In this document: positions 1-11,548 of the stretch, piece by piece
Numbering within the stretch: position 1 is the first letter of the stretch
Layout of the letters: every line of letters starts with the position of its first letter
Assembly (NCBI GenBank): GCA_023101885.1
Contig: JALPQD010000908.1
Span: 124,001 to 188,000, forward strand
Source of the DNA: Typhlomys cinereus
Lineage: Eukaryota; Chordata; Mammalia; Rodentia; Platacanthomyidae
Length of the DNA: 64,000 bases
Direction: 5' to 3'
Program-made: the position numbers and the translations under genes
Notes under the pieces: generated by a model
The model's input: the letters and a program-made list of their open reading frames with translations, nothing else
What the model was told of the DNA's origin: nothing
Databases searched by the model: none

Positions 1-1541
1 AAAATCAGGAAGGCTGTTTCAAGTTAGATGGAGGCAGAAAGTGCAAGAAACCAACTACAGAAGCAAAGGCCAGTCCACCCCAAAACCTCAAATCCCACCC
101 TCTATGATGTGATTCCTTTTCTTCCCAACATCAACGGGTAAGGAGGTAAACACATGAACATATGAAGACAGCTCACATTTCAGTATGGCAAAGCCAGAAG
201 ACATTTCTGATACTTGATCATTTTAATCCACAAAAAATGTTCATATCAATACCTGTCAATCATCATCAATTAAGCACAATGATATAGTCTACCCAATGAC
301 ATTATCTTTGACCAGACCTGATCTTGGGGTCCTAGAAATACAGATAAGCAAGCATCTGCCTAACCAATCCTCCACAGTCAAAATCAAAGAAAGCCCTGCT
401 AGTAAATTTTGGCTAATTCTAAGCCAACATTGATATTCAGAACATTCTTACACAGAGTGATAATATTAGTTCCTGATCCTGCTTCTGGCATTAATGAGAG
501 CATGTCTTTGCTATTCAGCCAGCAGATGCTCATTAGCAGTTTGAATAAGTATCCTTTGCATCCTAGTTTTCTAAGAATTATTACCCATAATGGTGCTGAA
601 ATGGTTTTATGAGCTTTCTCATTTTTTTCTCATTAGATCATTGATTTGGAATGCTAACTTATTTCCTTCATTAAGCACTTCTTGAATTCCAGGACAACTC
701 CTCCTAGATGTAATGCTGATTTATTAGAATCCTTGTATATGGATTGCAATGGTTTTTAAGGAAATGCTACAAGTTACATTCAAGGATAATTTTCCATTCA
801 GAAGTTTCATGTTATTTATCCAGTTGTTTGAAACAGAATCATTTCATGTGGATAAAATTAATTTGAGGCTGTGAGATTTGGGGGGGGGGTCTTATCCTGT
901 TTCATGGGAAAATTATCTAAAAGAAATGATCTACTTCTTGAAAATTCGAGAGCCATAACACTATCCAGCTGACTGTCATTTTTCTCCCTCTTTGAGGTAA
1001 TCATTTGAGGGTATTTCAAATATTTTCCAGGGTTCTTACAGTCTGCAGACTTCTAAATGTCTTATGAAGACACTTTTCACTGTTTCTGTTATACTCAGAG
1101 GATGTGTCGCTTTAAAAGTTGTTCCTCCTCAGAAGCTTATCTGAAAGAAATTCCCCAGAGGGAAGGAGAGAGAAAGAGCTGAGGTAATGATGTTAGAGAA
1201 TAACAAAAAAATTCCACTGCAACTATTTTAAAACCAAAGAAATCTGGGAAGGTACAAAAATGTGCAACAGAAAAAAATTTTTAAATGAAACTCTCATCAT
1301 TTTCTGAAAGACATGGCAATGGAGACATGAATTGCTGACTGATTACTGACCCTTCTTCAGATACGACCCCAGTAGAGAAAAGCCCATTTTCCTGTTCTGG
1401 AGACTTTGAGTTGGCAAGCAGGGAGCTGGCATCAGGGCGAGGTGGTCCCTGGACCTGGAGGCTGGCAAGCAGTGTCAGATCTAGAATAGATGTGGGGTGG
1501 GCTGGGGGGGGAGGGTGCTGTCCCAGGGAAAGGAACTGCTG
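1..1541. other. Unassigned AT-rich sequence
   Basis: No repeat family or exon recognised. A G run occurs at 880-889 and another at 1504-1511. The 67-codon frame at 409-612 has no recognisable content. Confidence 0.5.
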
Positions 1542-1573
1542 AGTAAGTTGTTCCTCGATGGAAAAAGACTCCT

Positions 1574-1640
1574 GGGGCTGGAGAGATGGCTCAGGGATTA
1601 AGACTGCCTTGAAAGCAAAGGAGCAGGCTTTCTGGAAGCA
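1574..1640 (+). mobile_element. Truncated tRNA-derived SINE head
   Basis: Only ggggctggagagatggctca through ttaagactgcc and a few bases are present, then the sequence diverges. With its 32-bp left flank it is repeated at 2096-2171. Confidence 0.75.
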
Positions 1641-1871
1641 ACCTCATCAGAACTGTACTTCTCTCTTCTTTGATTCCTGGCTCCCATGCTGCTGTGTTCC
1701 TCAGCTCCAATCTGTTTAGTGTTTGCTATGCCTGGCATTGCTCTGTCTTCTATGTAGACGCCCTGATAAATACTCAAGAGAACCCCAGAAAGAGGTTCCT
1801 TGACTCCCTCTCCACTTCCACACTATCCATCTGCTCGGTCTCTGCCTAGAGTCCAAACTCTCATCGTTACT

Positions 1872-2088
1872 TCGGTTTGAATGCATGTGTCCCTCCCAAC
1901 CCCATGGGAGAGAACTGAAACCTCAAGGTGATGGATTTGAGAGGTGGGGCCCTCAACCAATGAGCTTAGTACCTACTTCAAGGAACTAGCTGCCCCTTCT
2001 GCCTTTCTGCCATAAAAAAGCCATCAGTGGGGTGAGCCCTCTATAGACACTGAACCTAAATAATAAACCTACCTTGCTTATAAGTTTA
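1872..2088 (+). mobile_element. Old MaLR-like LTR (MST-like)
   Basis: The blocks ggtttgaatgcatgtgtccc and ttgagaggtggggccctc, followed 120 bases later by aataataaacctaccttgc, match the layout of MST-type MaLR LTRs, including the polyadenylation signal. The ends are not clean. Confidence 0.6.
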
Positions 2089-2127
2089 AAAAAAAAGTTA
2101 GTTGTTCCTCAATGGAAAAAGACTTCT

Positions 2128-2280
2128 GAGGCTGGACAGATGGCTCAGGAGTTAAGACTGCCCTGAAAGCATAAGGACCCGAGTTTGGATCCCCGGATCC
2201 CACATAAAAATGCCAGGCAGAAATGACAGCAGCTATGCTTCCCAGTTACAGAAGGCAGAGCTTCGGAAATCTCAGGGTGA

Positions 2281-2316
<36 letters not shown>

Positions 2317-2420
2317 TAGAAGCAATCCAGGATGATTCTGGACATCACCCTTGGGCCTTCACAGGCACATGCAGTGCCCTCTGATATACATAGACACACA
2401 TACACCACACACAAGCATGA
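2128..2420 (+). mobile_element. tRNA-derived SINE, same family
   Basis: It has the head gaggctggacagatggctca and the body gccaggcagaaatgacagca, then ggtagaagcaatccaggatg. A run of 31 A (2284-2314) has expanded from the aagcaaaa segment. The end is acagtgccctctg-like, leading into dinucleotide repeats. Confidence 0.88.
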
Positions 2421-2424
2421 AAAA

Positions 2425-2616
2425 AGAAAAGAAATAGTTTCCTGATGTCAATTTTGGCCTCCATGTGCACATGCATATGTACCTGCAACATACAAACATC
2501 AACACACATGCAAACATGCATACAGACAAGGAATGCTCAAACACCAACATGCACCACACGCGCACGCACACACACACGCACACGCACGCACACGCACACA
2601 CACATGCGCACACACA
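2425..2616 (+). repeat. SINE 3' tail and CA/CGCA-rich microsatellite
   Basis: ttggcctccatgtgcacatg is a B4-type 3' end, continuing into degenerate and then pure CA/CGCA repeats (about 2551-2616). Open frames across it are repeat translation. Confidence 0.7.
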
Positions 2617-2935
2617 TACATGAAAAGGGGAAAAAACCTTGCTCCAATCATAAGCAAAATTTTAAATCTGTTTAGTATATGTTGTCTTCCTCACACCACA
2701 TTTCTCAGTCGTGTGTGCTTTTCCTCTTGATTAGACTAGCCATAGACTCATCTGCTGTATGTTTACTTTCAAAGAAACATCATTTCGCTTTTTTTAATAT
2801 TTTGTTTTGTTTTATCTTGCTGGAGTGCTTTCATTGATTTCCTTTGGCTTACTTTATTATTCTGTCTTCTAAAGTCTTATGTTAAACATTTACTTCTTTA
2901 AAAAATATATACTTAATAACAAAAAACTCTTTTGA

Positions 2936-3130
2936 ACCAGTGAGATAGTTTAGCAGATAAAATGTCTGCTCAAAAATCTGCAATGTAATTTCTTTCCCTG
3001 GAAGCTCACATGGTAGATGCGAGAACTGACTTCTGAAAGTTGTCCTCTGGCCCTTCCTGTGCGCCATGGCGCACATGTGTGCATCTGCTCCCTTCGTCTC
3101 TTGCAAATAAATAAGTGAACTATTAAAAAA
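2936..3130 (+). mobile_element. B2/B3-like SINE, old
   Basis: gctcacatggtagatgcgag, gaactgacttctgaaagttg and ttgcaaataaataagtgaac follow the layout of rodent B2/B3 tails. Confidence 0.7.
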
Positions 3131-4755
3131 ATAACAAAACCTCTTCTTGGCAGATCTTTGTCCTGTAAGGGGGGGGTATGGTTCACAGCTTTACAGTATT
3201 TGCAATCAAGCATAGATTGTAGTTACATCAACAGGCTATTGCACTGAGCTAGAGAAGGAGCTCTGATGGGCGGTTCAAGGGTCTACTGGAAGCTCAAGTG
3301 TTACCTAGAGTAACAGTGCAGCCAGACTTGCAGAGTGGAGAGTCAGGAGGGGGCTGAAGTAGAAGTAACATCTAAGTTCTAAGCAAGAAATGAGCCCAGG
3401 CAAAGGAAGACAGAAAGAGAGGAGATATGAGGAAGAAGAAAGGAGCTAGGATCGGGACACAACCCCATGCATATTTGGGAAGTGAATGTACCTGTGGTTA
3501 GGTTAAAAAAGAAATGAGGCCCATACCAGCCTGCAGACATCATGGACAACTGACCTATAAAAGGTAGCATTGGGGCTTCTGGACAAGGGGATACCAAAGA
3601 CATGAGAACATTTCCAGAAATGTAAATAATGACATCACCAGATTGGAATCTCCAAAGATTGCTTTGATCTTCTGGTGGAAACCAGATTTGATGGAAACAG
3701 ACAGAAGGCTGGAGAAACAGAAGGTTGAGGCAAAAGCCCGAGTGACAGAGGACGATGCCCTGAGGAAGCCCATCTCAGTGCGGAGGGAAGGACATGGGCG
3801 GGGTCCTACTCAGGAGGCGAGATCAGAAACCGTGCATCTGTATGGGGGGGTGAGAAACAACAGAGACCAAAGAGAGAAGACCAGGGTGTCCCTGAGACTT
3901 CTCAGAGCGCAAAAGCAGAAACTGAGTCAGAAGAGCAAGCTGAAATTCAGACAAGTTGACCTTACATTCTGATCATACATTAGCCTTTTTGTCCTACTTA
4001 ATGCTGCTCACTTTGACTAAGTGAGCATTTTGTCTAAGATATAATTGTTCTCGCCTGTTTTGTAACTGTCTAAAAAGTGTCAAATCCTTTTTTCTTTCAT
4101 CTCCATAAAATACAGTAAATGATCCCTGTTTCGTTCACTTCTCCTGTCCTTTTATACTCATATTGCCACTAAAATCTAAGGTATAAGCCCCCAATCTCTG
4201 CTGTTATGTGAATTCACAACATTAATTTTATTTATTTTATCTCATTTGTCTTCTCATTCCCTGTGGAATAAAGACTCAACAGAGCTTACATTGTACTTTT
4301 ATCTGTTGAATTTACTGTCGCAATTTTACCAACTATCACAGTATCTGACTTATAGGAAGGATTTGATAGTTATTTCTGGAAAGACGTTTATTTTTTTCAT
4401 TTATGGAGTTCTTTCTTGATGACAATTGCTTGCAATTTACCAGCCACTAATTCATTGTTCTCTGTCTGTTTCTAACACAATCTCATCACTAACCTCAGCT
4501 CTTAGTGGCAATGAAATGCAGTCGAATACTTTTCTCTGGAAGCATACACAAGATTACATTTTATGACTTCCATGACTGAGATGACACACGGAGTACGACA
4601 TGGTCACAAGTGTCTCTGACATTGCTGTGATCCGCTCCTAAGTCTTTGGCATTAAGGGTTTTGAAGGAACATTTGAAATAGTTGAAGTGCATTTTCTCTG
4701 TAGTTACTTTTTTCTTCTCTTTTCATGCAGGTTGGATATTTTTTTCTTTGTTTTT
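3131..4755. other. Unassigned sequence
   Basis: The longest frame is 109 codons (3643-3972, plus strand), basic and without a motif I recognise. No splice-site-bounded exon could be supported. Confidence 0.5.
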
Positions 4756-4760
4756 GACAC

Positions 4761-5117
4761 TGTACCAGTTACTCTTCTCTGTTGCCGTGAGACATTACCC
4801 AAAGTCAAGCAACTTAAGGGGAGAAAGGGAGATTTATTCAGCGTATGGTTCCAGAGGGGAGATACAGCTCTTCATAGCAGGAAAAGTACAGCTGGCTGGA
4901 GTTGGAGGAGCCCCATGTCACATCCGTCAAGGAGGCCAAGAACTACAAAACTGCCACTGCTAGAGCAGACCTCTCCCTGAAGTAGGCGGAGCTAATCAAC
5001 CTCAAGGCCCACCCCCTGTGACTATCTTCCTCCAGCCAGGCTCCACCTCTTAAAGACCCCATGATCATCTCAAATATATGAGCCTATAGGTGACAATTCA
5101 CACTTTAACCCATGACA
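4761..5117 (-). mobile_element. Solo MaLR LTR (MT/ORR1-like)
   Basis: This 357-bp unit has TG...CA ends and the signature block acccaaagtcaagcaactta then gggagatttattcag. It is bordered by gacac (4756-4760) and gacat (5118-5122), a 5-bp target duplication with one mismatch, as expected for ERVL-class integration. The open frames of 93-97 codons across its edge are accidental. Confidence 0.9.
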
Positions 5118-5122
5118 GACAT

Positions 5123-6194
5123 TTAAAATGGCTTGTTCCTTGGGGACGTGGAAACCCATTCTATATATAAAACTAGTGCCCTGCAGAACCCATGGCTTAT
5201 TGAGGGTACGAATAGCTAACGACGCAAATGAAGGTCAGGCAGACTTCAAACCAACCCATTTGTTCCCCCAATTCACCATTAGTCTCAAAGATAGCAGCTG
5301 AAGAAAGGTCAGGTTGGCCACCATACCTGCCTACTGAATCACCAAGGCTGGAAAGTTCTGGAAAGTCATTTATCCCCCAAAAACTTCACATCATTAAAAT
5401 TCAAATCCCATTTCCTCCAGTATCTTGATTATCTGGCAAACCTTGAAACCCTACTTCAAAGTTCTCTTTTTGGTTTTCTTATATTGGAGAGTTTAAGACA
5501 GGCAAGGAAGAAAACTGAAATTGATCCTTTTAGTTATTTTAAAGTTTTGTATGAAGCTTTGAAAAGTGTTGAAAACATAAAACAACAAAACAACCCATAA
5601 AGCAGATTGTGCATAAAATGAATCTTTTGTACCTTTCATATTCTTCTTGTGGTGGATTTGTCAGAATTTCTGGAGTTATCAATTTTGTTTACTATTATGT
5701 CTCAAGAAGTCTTATTTGGAAACCAGATTTCAGGAGAAATTACAATGCAGAACAAAGCCAACTGAATTGAGCCAAACACTATCTTGCAGCTGTACCATTT
5801 TTATTTCATATAATTGCAAAACATAAGACAAACTAGACAAGGTTAATTGTATGCACAAATGAACATGAAGCTTTGCAAGAGTCGCCCAGGGGTGTGTTCA
5901 TTTTAAACAAAGAGCAATGTTTTCTTGGATCTCATGAGGACCCTTTACGTCTGTTTTATTTTGGCGTTTTTAGTTACATGAGTATTGTGATTTGCCCAAT
6001 ATTTGGCTTTAGCAGCCTGGGGCTAAAGTGGCAACTCCAACATGTAGAACATCTCTCTGTCTGTGCTTTCCATTATTTTTATCTTTCTTTCTTTCATATC
6101 TGCAGTGATTTTAGAGGGATCTTCTCTAGCTGGATTTTAGGGTGCTGTCGAAAGGCATGTTTGAAATTTAACTTTCATTGCAATGGTACTCAGC
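5123..6194. other. Unassigned sequence
   Basis: AT-rich. A 108-codon plus-strand frame at 5873-6199 is hydrophobic and aromatic-rich but unlike any family I know. Confidence 0.45.
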
Positions 6195-6440
6195 GGTGAG
6201 AACTTCAAGACCTGCTTAGCTTGTGCCCTCCCAGCAGGGATGGTTCCTTATAAAAAGTGGAGTCCCATCTCTCTTCCTCCTCCCTGTCCTCCTCCCGTGA
6301 GACGGTGCAGCAAGAAGGGCCAACATCTTGGCTTGAACTTCCTACTCTTCAGAGCTGTGAGGAAATCAGCCTCTTATTTTGTATAAATCATCTGGTTTCA
6401 GGTATTGTGTTATGGCAACTGAAAACAGACAGAGACCCAT
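6195..6440 (+). mobile_element. Old MaLR LTR 3' portion (MST/MLT1-like)
   Basis: The order tataaaaagtgg, then gcagcaagaagggccaaca, then agagctgtgaggaaatcag and ggtttcaggtattgtgttat follows the 3' half of ancient mammalian MaLR LTRs. The 5' half is not recognisable. The short open frames across it are chance. Confidence 0.65.
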
Positions 6441-6733
6441 ATTTATGTGAACTTTCTAGTCTCAGCAAAGGAGGTTTAATCTGTGACTTATCAGTTGAAC
6501 ACAAAGACTTATTGGATTGTATTACTCATTTGAATACATTATAGACAATGATATGGCTAACCTCCAGTGTATGCAAACATGCCAAGAAGCAGAAACACCT
6601 GCACTCCAGGCTCCTTTGACTTCCTGACCTCACAGGGCCGTCAGACACACTCTCTAGCTTCTTCCTCCTGCAGAGGTATCTTTTGAAAGAAATCTAAAGA
6701 TGTACTTAGATTTTCGTCTTAAAGGAAAATCTT

Positions 6734-7068
6734 TGGGGCTGGGGAGAAGGCTCAGTGGTTAAAATGCTTGTTGCACACATGAAAGAACTGGAATTCAGAT
6801 CTCCAAGTCCACACACAGTGCCAGGTGGGTAGAACAGCCTGTCTGTATTTCCATCCTTGGAAGACAGAGACTGAAAATCCCCAGAGTAAACAGACTAAGG
6901 AGATTCGCCCTATTGGCAAGCTCTGGGTTTGATTAGAGAGCCAACCTCAAAAGAATAAGGCAGGAGAGTGATTAAAGATGATCTCCAATAGTAACCTTGG
7001 CATCTACATGCATATACACATGCGTGCACCCACAAAAATGAAAATATGCATACATCCCTGCATTCCCA

Positions 7069-7117
<49 letters not shown>
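6734..7117 (+). mobile_element. B4/RSINE1-like composite SINE
   Basis: A tRNA-like head (ggggctggggagaaggctca) is followed by a B1-like middle (cttggaagacagagactg) and the typical tail gaataaggcaggagagtgat, ending in (AC)n to 7117. This composite is known from murid-related rodents. Confidence 0.8.
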
Positions 7118-7119
<2 letters not shown>

Positions 7120-7157
7120 GAAAAGGGGGGGGAGGAAACTTATACTGTTAAGAAAAG

Positions 7158-7310
7158 TTGGGGTGCTAGAAAGCAAGCTCAGTGGAGTCCCTACTTACAA
7201 ACCTAGTAGCTTGAATTTGATCCCTGGAAGCCCACATCGTCGAAGGACAGAACAAACTTCTGAAAGTTGTCTCCTGAATGCACCCACATACCTCATTGTT
7301 CCTAATTGCC
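7158..7310 (+). mobile_element. B2/B3-like SINE, old
   Basis: tttgatccctggaagcccac followed by acaaacttctgaaagttgtc is the same body as 2936-3130. The head is poorly preserved. Confidence 0.6.
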
Positions 7311-7627
7311 AAATTAAAATTTGAAATCTTTTCCCTTTATAAACCACCACAAAATTTATATGAACAGGTAGCATCCTGTTTCTCCCAACATGTCTGTCCC
7401 ATGGAACAGAACAAACTTGGTTTAATATTGAAAATCTTCTCACTGATAATCAGAAGAAAATCAGAAATTTCAAATTATTTTGGCAAAGAACTCGATTGAT
7501 TGACCCTAAGCAGATTTGCTCCAAGTCAATCATTCTATAAAACGTGTACCCCTAGCAGAAGTGAAAAAAAATAAAGATTTTTATCAATAGTGTGAATTGC
7601 AAGACAACAAGTATCACTTGCCAAAAA

Positions 7628-7755
7628 GGAAAGCTCGGTGTGGCAGCCAACATCCACATTTCCAACAGCCAGGAAGCTGAGGCAGGAGAACTTCAGATTC
7701 AAAGTCAATCTGGACTGCAAGACAAAGGGGACCAAGAAGCCACCAAAAAAAAGAA
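7628..7755 (+). mobile_element. B1-like SINE, diverged
   Basis: ccaggaagctgaggcaggag, then agattcaaagtcaatctgga follows B1 order, ending in an A run. Confidence 0.6.
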
Positions 7756-7759
7756 TACC

Positions 7760-8819
7760 ACTGTTATCTAACTTTGGTCATTGACAACAAATGGGACTCC
7801 GTATTATTTTTAATACTCAATAAATAATGAAGTTTCTAACTGTGAATTTGATTTCTCCTGTGTACTTCCGAGGGACTTGGCTCGGAAAGAGTTGGGTGGA
7901 TAGTACTCTCCTTTCCGAAGTCAAACCTTCACATGAATTTTAGTAAGAATGTCTTACCTGATGTGCATGCCCATGTCTATGAACAAATATGAATTTCCAT
8001 GTGGTCTAAGAATACAAAAGCTTGCTTCATGTCGAAGACTCAGCCTTCCCTTGACCCTTGGGGAATTCTTCTTTCACCCACAGGGAAGTCTGAGTCTGAC
8101 AGCTACCAGTGTCTAGGAGAGGGAGGTAAGCTCTAAGCAACCCTAAAACCAATCCCAAGAGGGCTAGGAAGGTGTAATCAGCCATTGGAATTTTCTGGCC
8201 ATAAATCTCAGTGAAATAAACAATGACACACCCACATATTTTATGAGCAGCTATTCTATCCTTCCTAGCTCTCGCCTACTGCCTCGCTGCCTTCCCCAAA
8301 CTCCAGACGGTACACAGTTATGCAAGGGTGAAAGAAGTCTTCCTCACAGATTCTCTAACCATTGTTTACACTACGTGTGTGGCATTACGAAGAGCTATGT
8401 GGCTAGGCTCACGGGAGCCATGTTCCCCCCAGCTCTGACCTTGTTCCTAATGCACAAAACTCTAATCCCCGCAGTAGGATTTTATCATCTTATGTCACTG
8501 GAAGACATTTGCTGTCTAGCTCTGAAGATGCTACTCTGCAGAAATTGACGGATCGGTCTTTATTAAGCACATAATTCACGTCGAACCATTTTGCTGAGCA
8601 AATGTTTTCAAAATCCTTACAACGTACTTCTTCAAAGTGTGACTTTTGAATCATTTTTTAGAAAGGAAGTCTTAGGTGCTGCAGAAAAGCAAGGCACAAT
8701 AACTGGATCTTTTATAATATTTTACTCTGGAGAAATCCCAAAGGTTTCATCTTTTAGTCTAACTCACATTATAACAGACCTCTGTGAATACAAAAGCTGT
8801 CCATCGACCTGGACTACAA

Positions 8820-8820
<1 letters not shown>
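7760..8820. other. Unassigned sequence
   Basis: No repeat recognised. The 101-codon frame at 8243-8548 is not conserved-looking. Confidence 0.45.
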
Positions 8821-8821
<1 letters not shown>

Positions 8822-8864
<43 letters not shown>

Positions 8865-9078
8865 AAGAGGGCACTTAAGTGTGCATGCCTGTGAAGGCCC
8901 AAAGGTGACATGGGAAATCATTCTCTTTATTGCTTTGCTCTAGGGTTGCTGTAGGGTCAGAATGGCAGACTGCCCCCAAATCCACCCAACATTTTTATAT
9001 GAGATCTGTGAATCTGAACTGAGATCATCCTGCTTGTGAAGCAAAGGCTTTAAACACTGAGCCATCTCCTTACCCCCA
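8822..9078 (-). mobile_element. tRNA-derived SINE, same family
   Basis: Reverse complement of the family: a (GT)n tract, gcctgtgaaggcccaaaggt, then gaagcaaaggctttaaacac and tgagccatctcc, the complement of the A box. It is moderately diverged. Confidence 0.82.
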
Positions 9079-10130
9079 CCCTTGCTCAGAGATACTAACT
9101 TAAACTACTAGACATTCAGAATCTAGGTTCCTCTCAGGCCTACCCTAGTCAGAATTTGCATCCTAATGAGTGAATTTTCTAGATGATTTGTTGAAAGCAT
9201 TATTAAAAAAGACTGTGATAAGTTCTGTTTCATTGAAGCCTAAGCATTTTAACCTTATGCTAAGTGATAAAGTGATACTGATATACCAATCTTTAAAAAA
9301 ATTAGAAGTTAAATTAAACCTAACCCCCACATTTGCTTTTTTAATACTTGAACTATTACAACACTGCAGATATAGTTGCACTATGCCAAACAATCAGGTA
9401 CCTTTGTCTGTAATGCCACAATTCCATCCGGCACAAGAACGAGAGTCGTAATGTATGCAAAATCAATTTGTCAAAACTAACTTTACAAATGTTATTCAAG
9501 TAAATAGAAAGTGGTGAGCCTTAGTCATATAGCTTGTATTGTTACCTTCAGGGTAAGATGAACAAGTGAGAGAAAGGCTAACAACTAGTAAATACTTGGG
9601 ACTTCTGAATCATGAACCAGGAGTCTTTCTTGGTTCTTGGGGGATATTTTTCATCCCCAATTGCTAACACTTCTAAACTCAGAACAGCAAAGCTAGAAAT
9701 AGTAGGAACAAGGGTGGGGGGAAGAGCCAAAAAATGGACAATTGATTCCAATATTCATCCTTGAGGATTACAGTGGCCTCAAGTAGACAAGCTACCAGTG
9801 TCACCTGCTTGTGCAGACATGCCCGTGGCCTCTCCATGGCACTTGGGAGAGGGACTTTTGGAATGATTGATAATCTTGGCATGCTGGGCTAATGTCATTG
9901 CAATACCTAGACATACTGACGTCTGAGAAAAGAGTTTTCCACCCAAGCAAGTTTTCCCAAATGTTAAGTAGTGATTGTGTCATAGTTCTGTGTTATCTCT
10001 GCTTTGACCCTCAGAAGCTGAGCGTGGGACAAGGCCCCGCGATGCCGCCCTTCTTCTGCCCAACTGGTTGGCTTGAATTAGGTGCCTCCATTCTCAAACA
10101 CTTCACCTGAGGCCTTGCATTTAAATCCTG

Positions 10131-10133
<3 letters not shown>

Positions 10134-10172
<39 letters not shown>

Positions 10173-10365
10173 AGGAAGGCACTTGAGTGTGTGTGCCTGT
10201 GAAGGCCCAAAGGTGACACGGGGAATCATTCTGGATTGCTCTTCCTCCTTATTGCTTTTGCAGGCTGTCCCTTCTAAGACCAGAACATTTTTACATGGGA
10301 TTCAAATTTAGGTCATTTTGCTTGTGAGGCAAGGCTTTAACTCCTAAGCCATCTCCCTAGCCGAT
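10134..10365 (-). mobile_element. tRNA-derived SINE, same family
   Basis: It shares gtgcctgtgaaggcccaaag and ggaatcattctggattgct with the other minus copies and ends ctaagccatctccctagcc. A (GT)n tract marks its 3' end. Confidence 0.85.
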
Positions 10366-11505
10366 GGGTTGGGATTTAAAGACCAAAAGGAATGATGGGA
10401 AAAATAACAAGATTAAAGGGGGGGGGATGTAATCAAAGAACAAGAACATTGACAAGGAAGTGGGAAGGAGAGACTTTGCTTTTCTCTGAGCTAGTGGAAG
10501 AACACATTTCCTTCAGGATCTTCCTCCACAAAATACAGAACTGCTGTGACAATGACCCAGTGGCGACCTGTAGAGGAGGTTCTGTCTAATGTGGCTTCTA
10601 CCTTGAAGGGATAAGGATTCATCCCAGCCGTCCCCTCACATTCCTTCCTCTCCCTCAGCCCCCCGGCCTTCATCTCCAAAGAACATTTCTTGTCACCTAA
10701 AGTGAACCACTGGCCGTAGAGTCCTCCGTCCTCTGGGGAAGGAAAAAGCCCATGTACTTTCAGAATGAATACCTCCAGAAGTTCAGGGACGAAAATGTCC
10801 GTCACACAAGGGCGTTTCTATAATCTGGAATTCTAAATTTAGCAAGTGATACAGGCTGGGCTGAGAGATTGTCTTGCCCTGCCTTATCAGCAGAAATGGA
10901 AACCAGAAAGATTCACGAAACTCACTTTCCCCAGCAGCTTTCAGTCACTTGGAAAATTGAGCATTAGGAATTTCCCGTATTACAGGGTTTGCTGGAATTC
11001 CTCGCTTCCCTAAAAGTAGGACTGGTTGGTTGAGATTGACTGGTAAGTGTCCTTGTGCTGAACCTAGAAAAGAGGAAAAATATTCCAAAAATCTACCATC
11101 TGTTCCCCAGGAAACCATGTGGGCGTGTCCAGTCAGGTCCTTCTCCATTTCCTCACCTGTAAGATGGAGTCAAGGCCTATACACTTGTATCACAGAGATG
11201 CAGTGATGTTAAAATAGTATCAAACATGATAAAATCTTGGGAGAAAACGCCGCTAACATGACCTTCAAAGTGCACAATTTTTGTTGCCTCTTCATTTCAT
11301 GTATGTTTCTATTGACAATATTTTTAAAAGTATGTGTGTCTTGGTTTTTATTAGTATACATAAAAAATAAATAATAATGGGTTGTATCAGGTCATATTCA
11401 TATATGTGAATAATACATTTTGATCGTATTTACCTCCAATTACTTCTCTTGCTCCTTTCTCATTTCCACTAATCATTTCTTCTTCCCAAATAGTTGCTCT
11501 TCTAC

Positions 11506-11548
11506 TTCGTGTGTGTGTGTGTGTGTGTGTATGTGTGTGTGTGTGTCT
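11506..11548 (+). repeat. (GT)n microsatellite
   Basis: GT repeat with two TA/TC interruptions, not attached to a recognised SINE. Confidence 0.95.

Larger units (their letters stand above)
1542..2171. repeat. 76-bp direct repeat pair
   Basis: The segments 1542-1617 and 2096-2171 agree at about 68 of 76 bases. They include 32 bases of non-SINE flank (agttgttcctc, atggaaaaagact) plus the SINE head. Between them lie a short unique stretch and the MST-like LTR. Confidence 0.8.
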
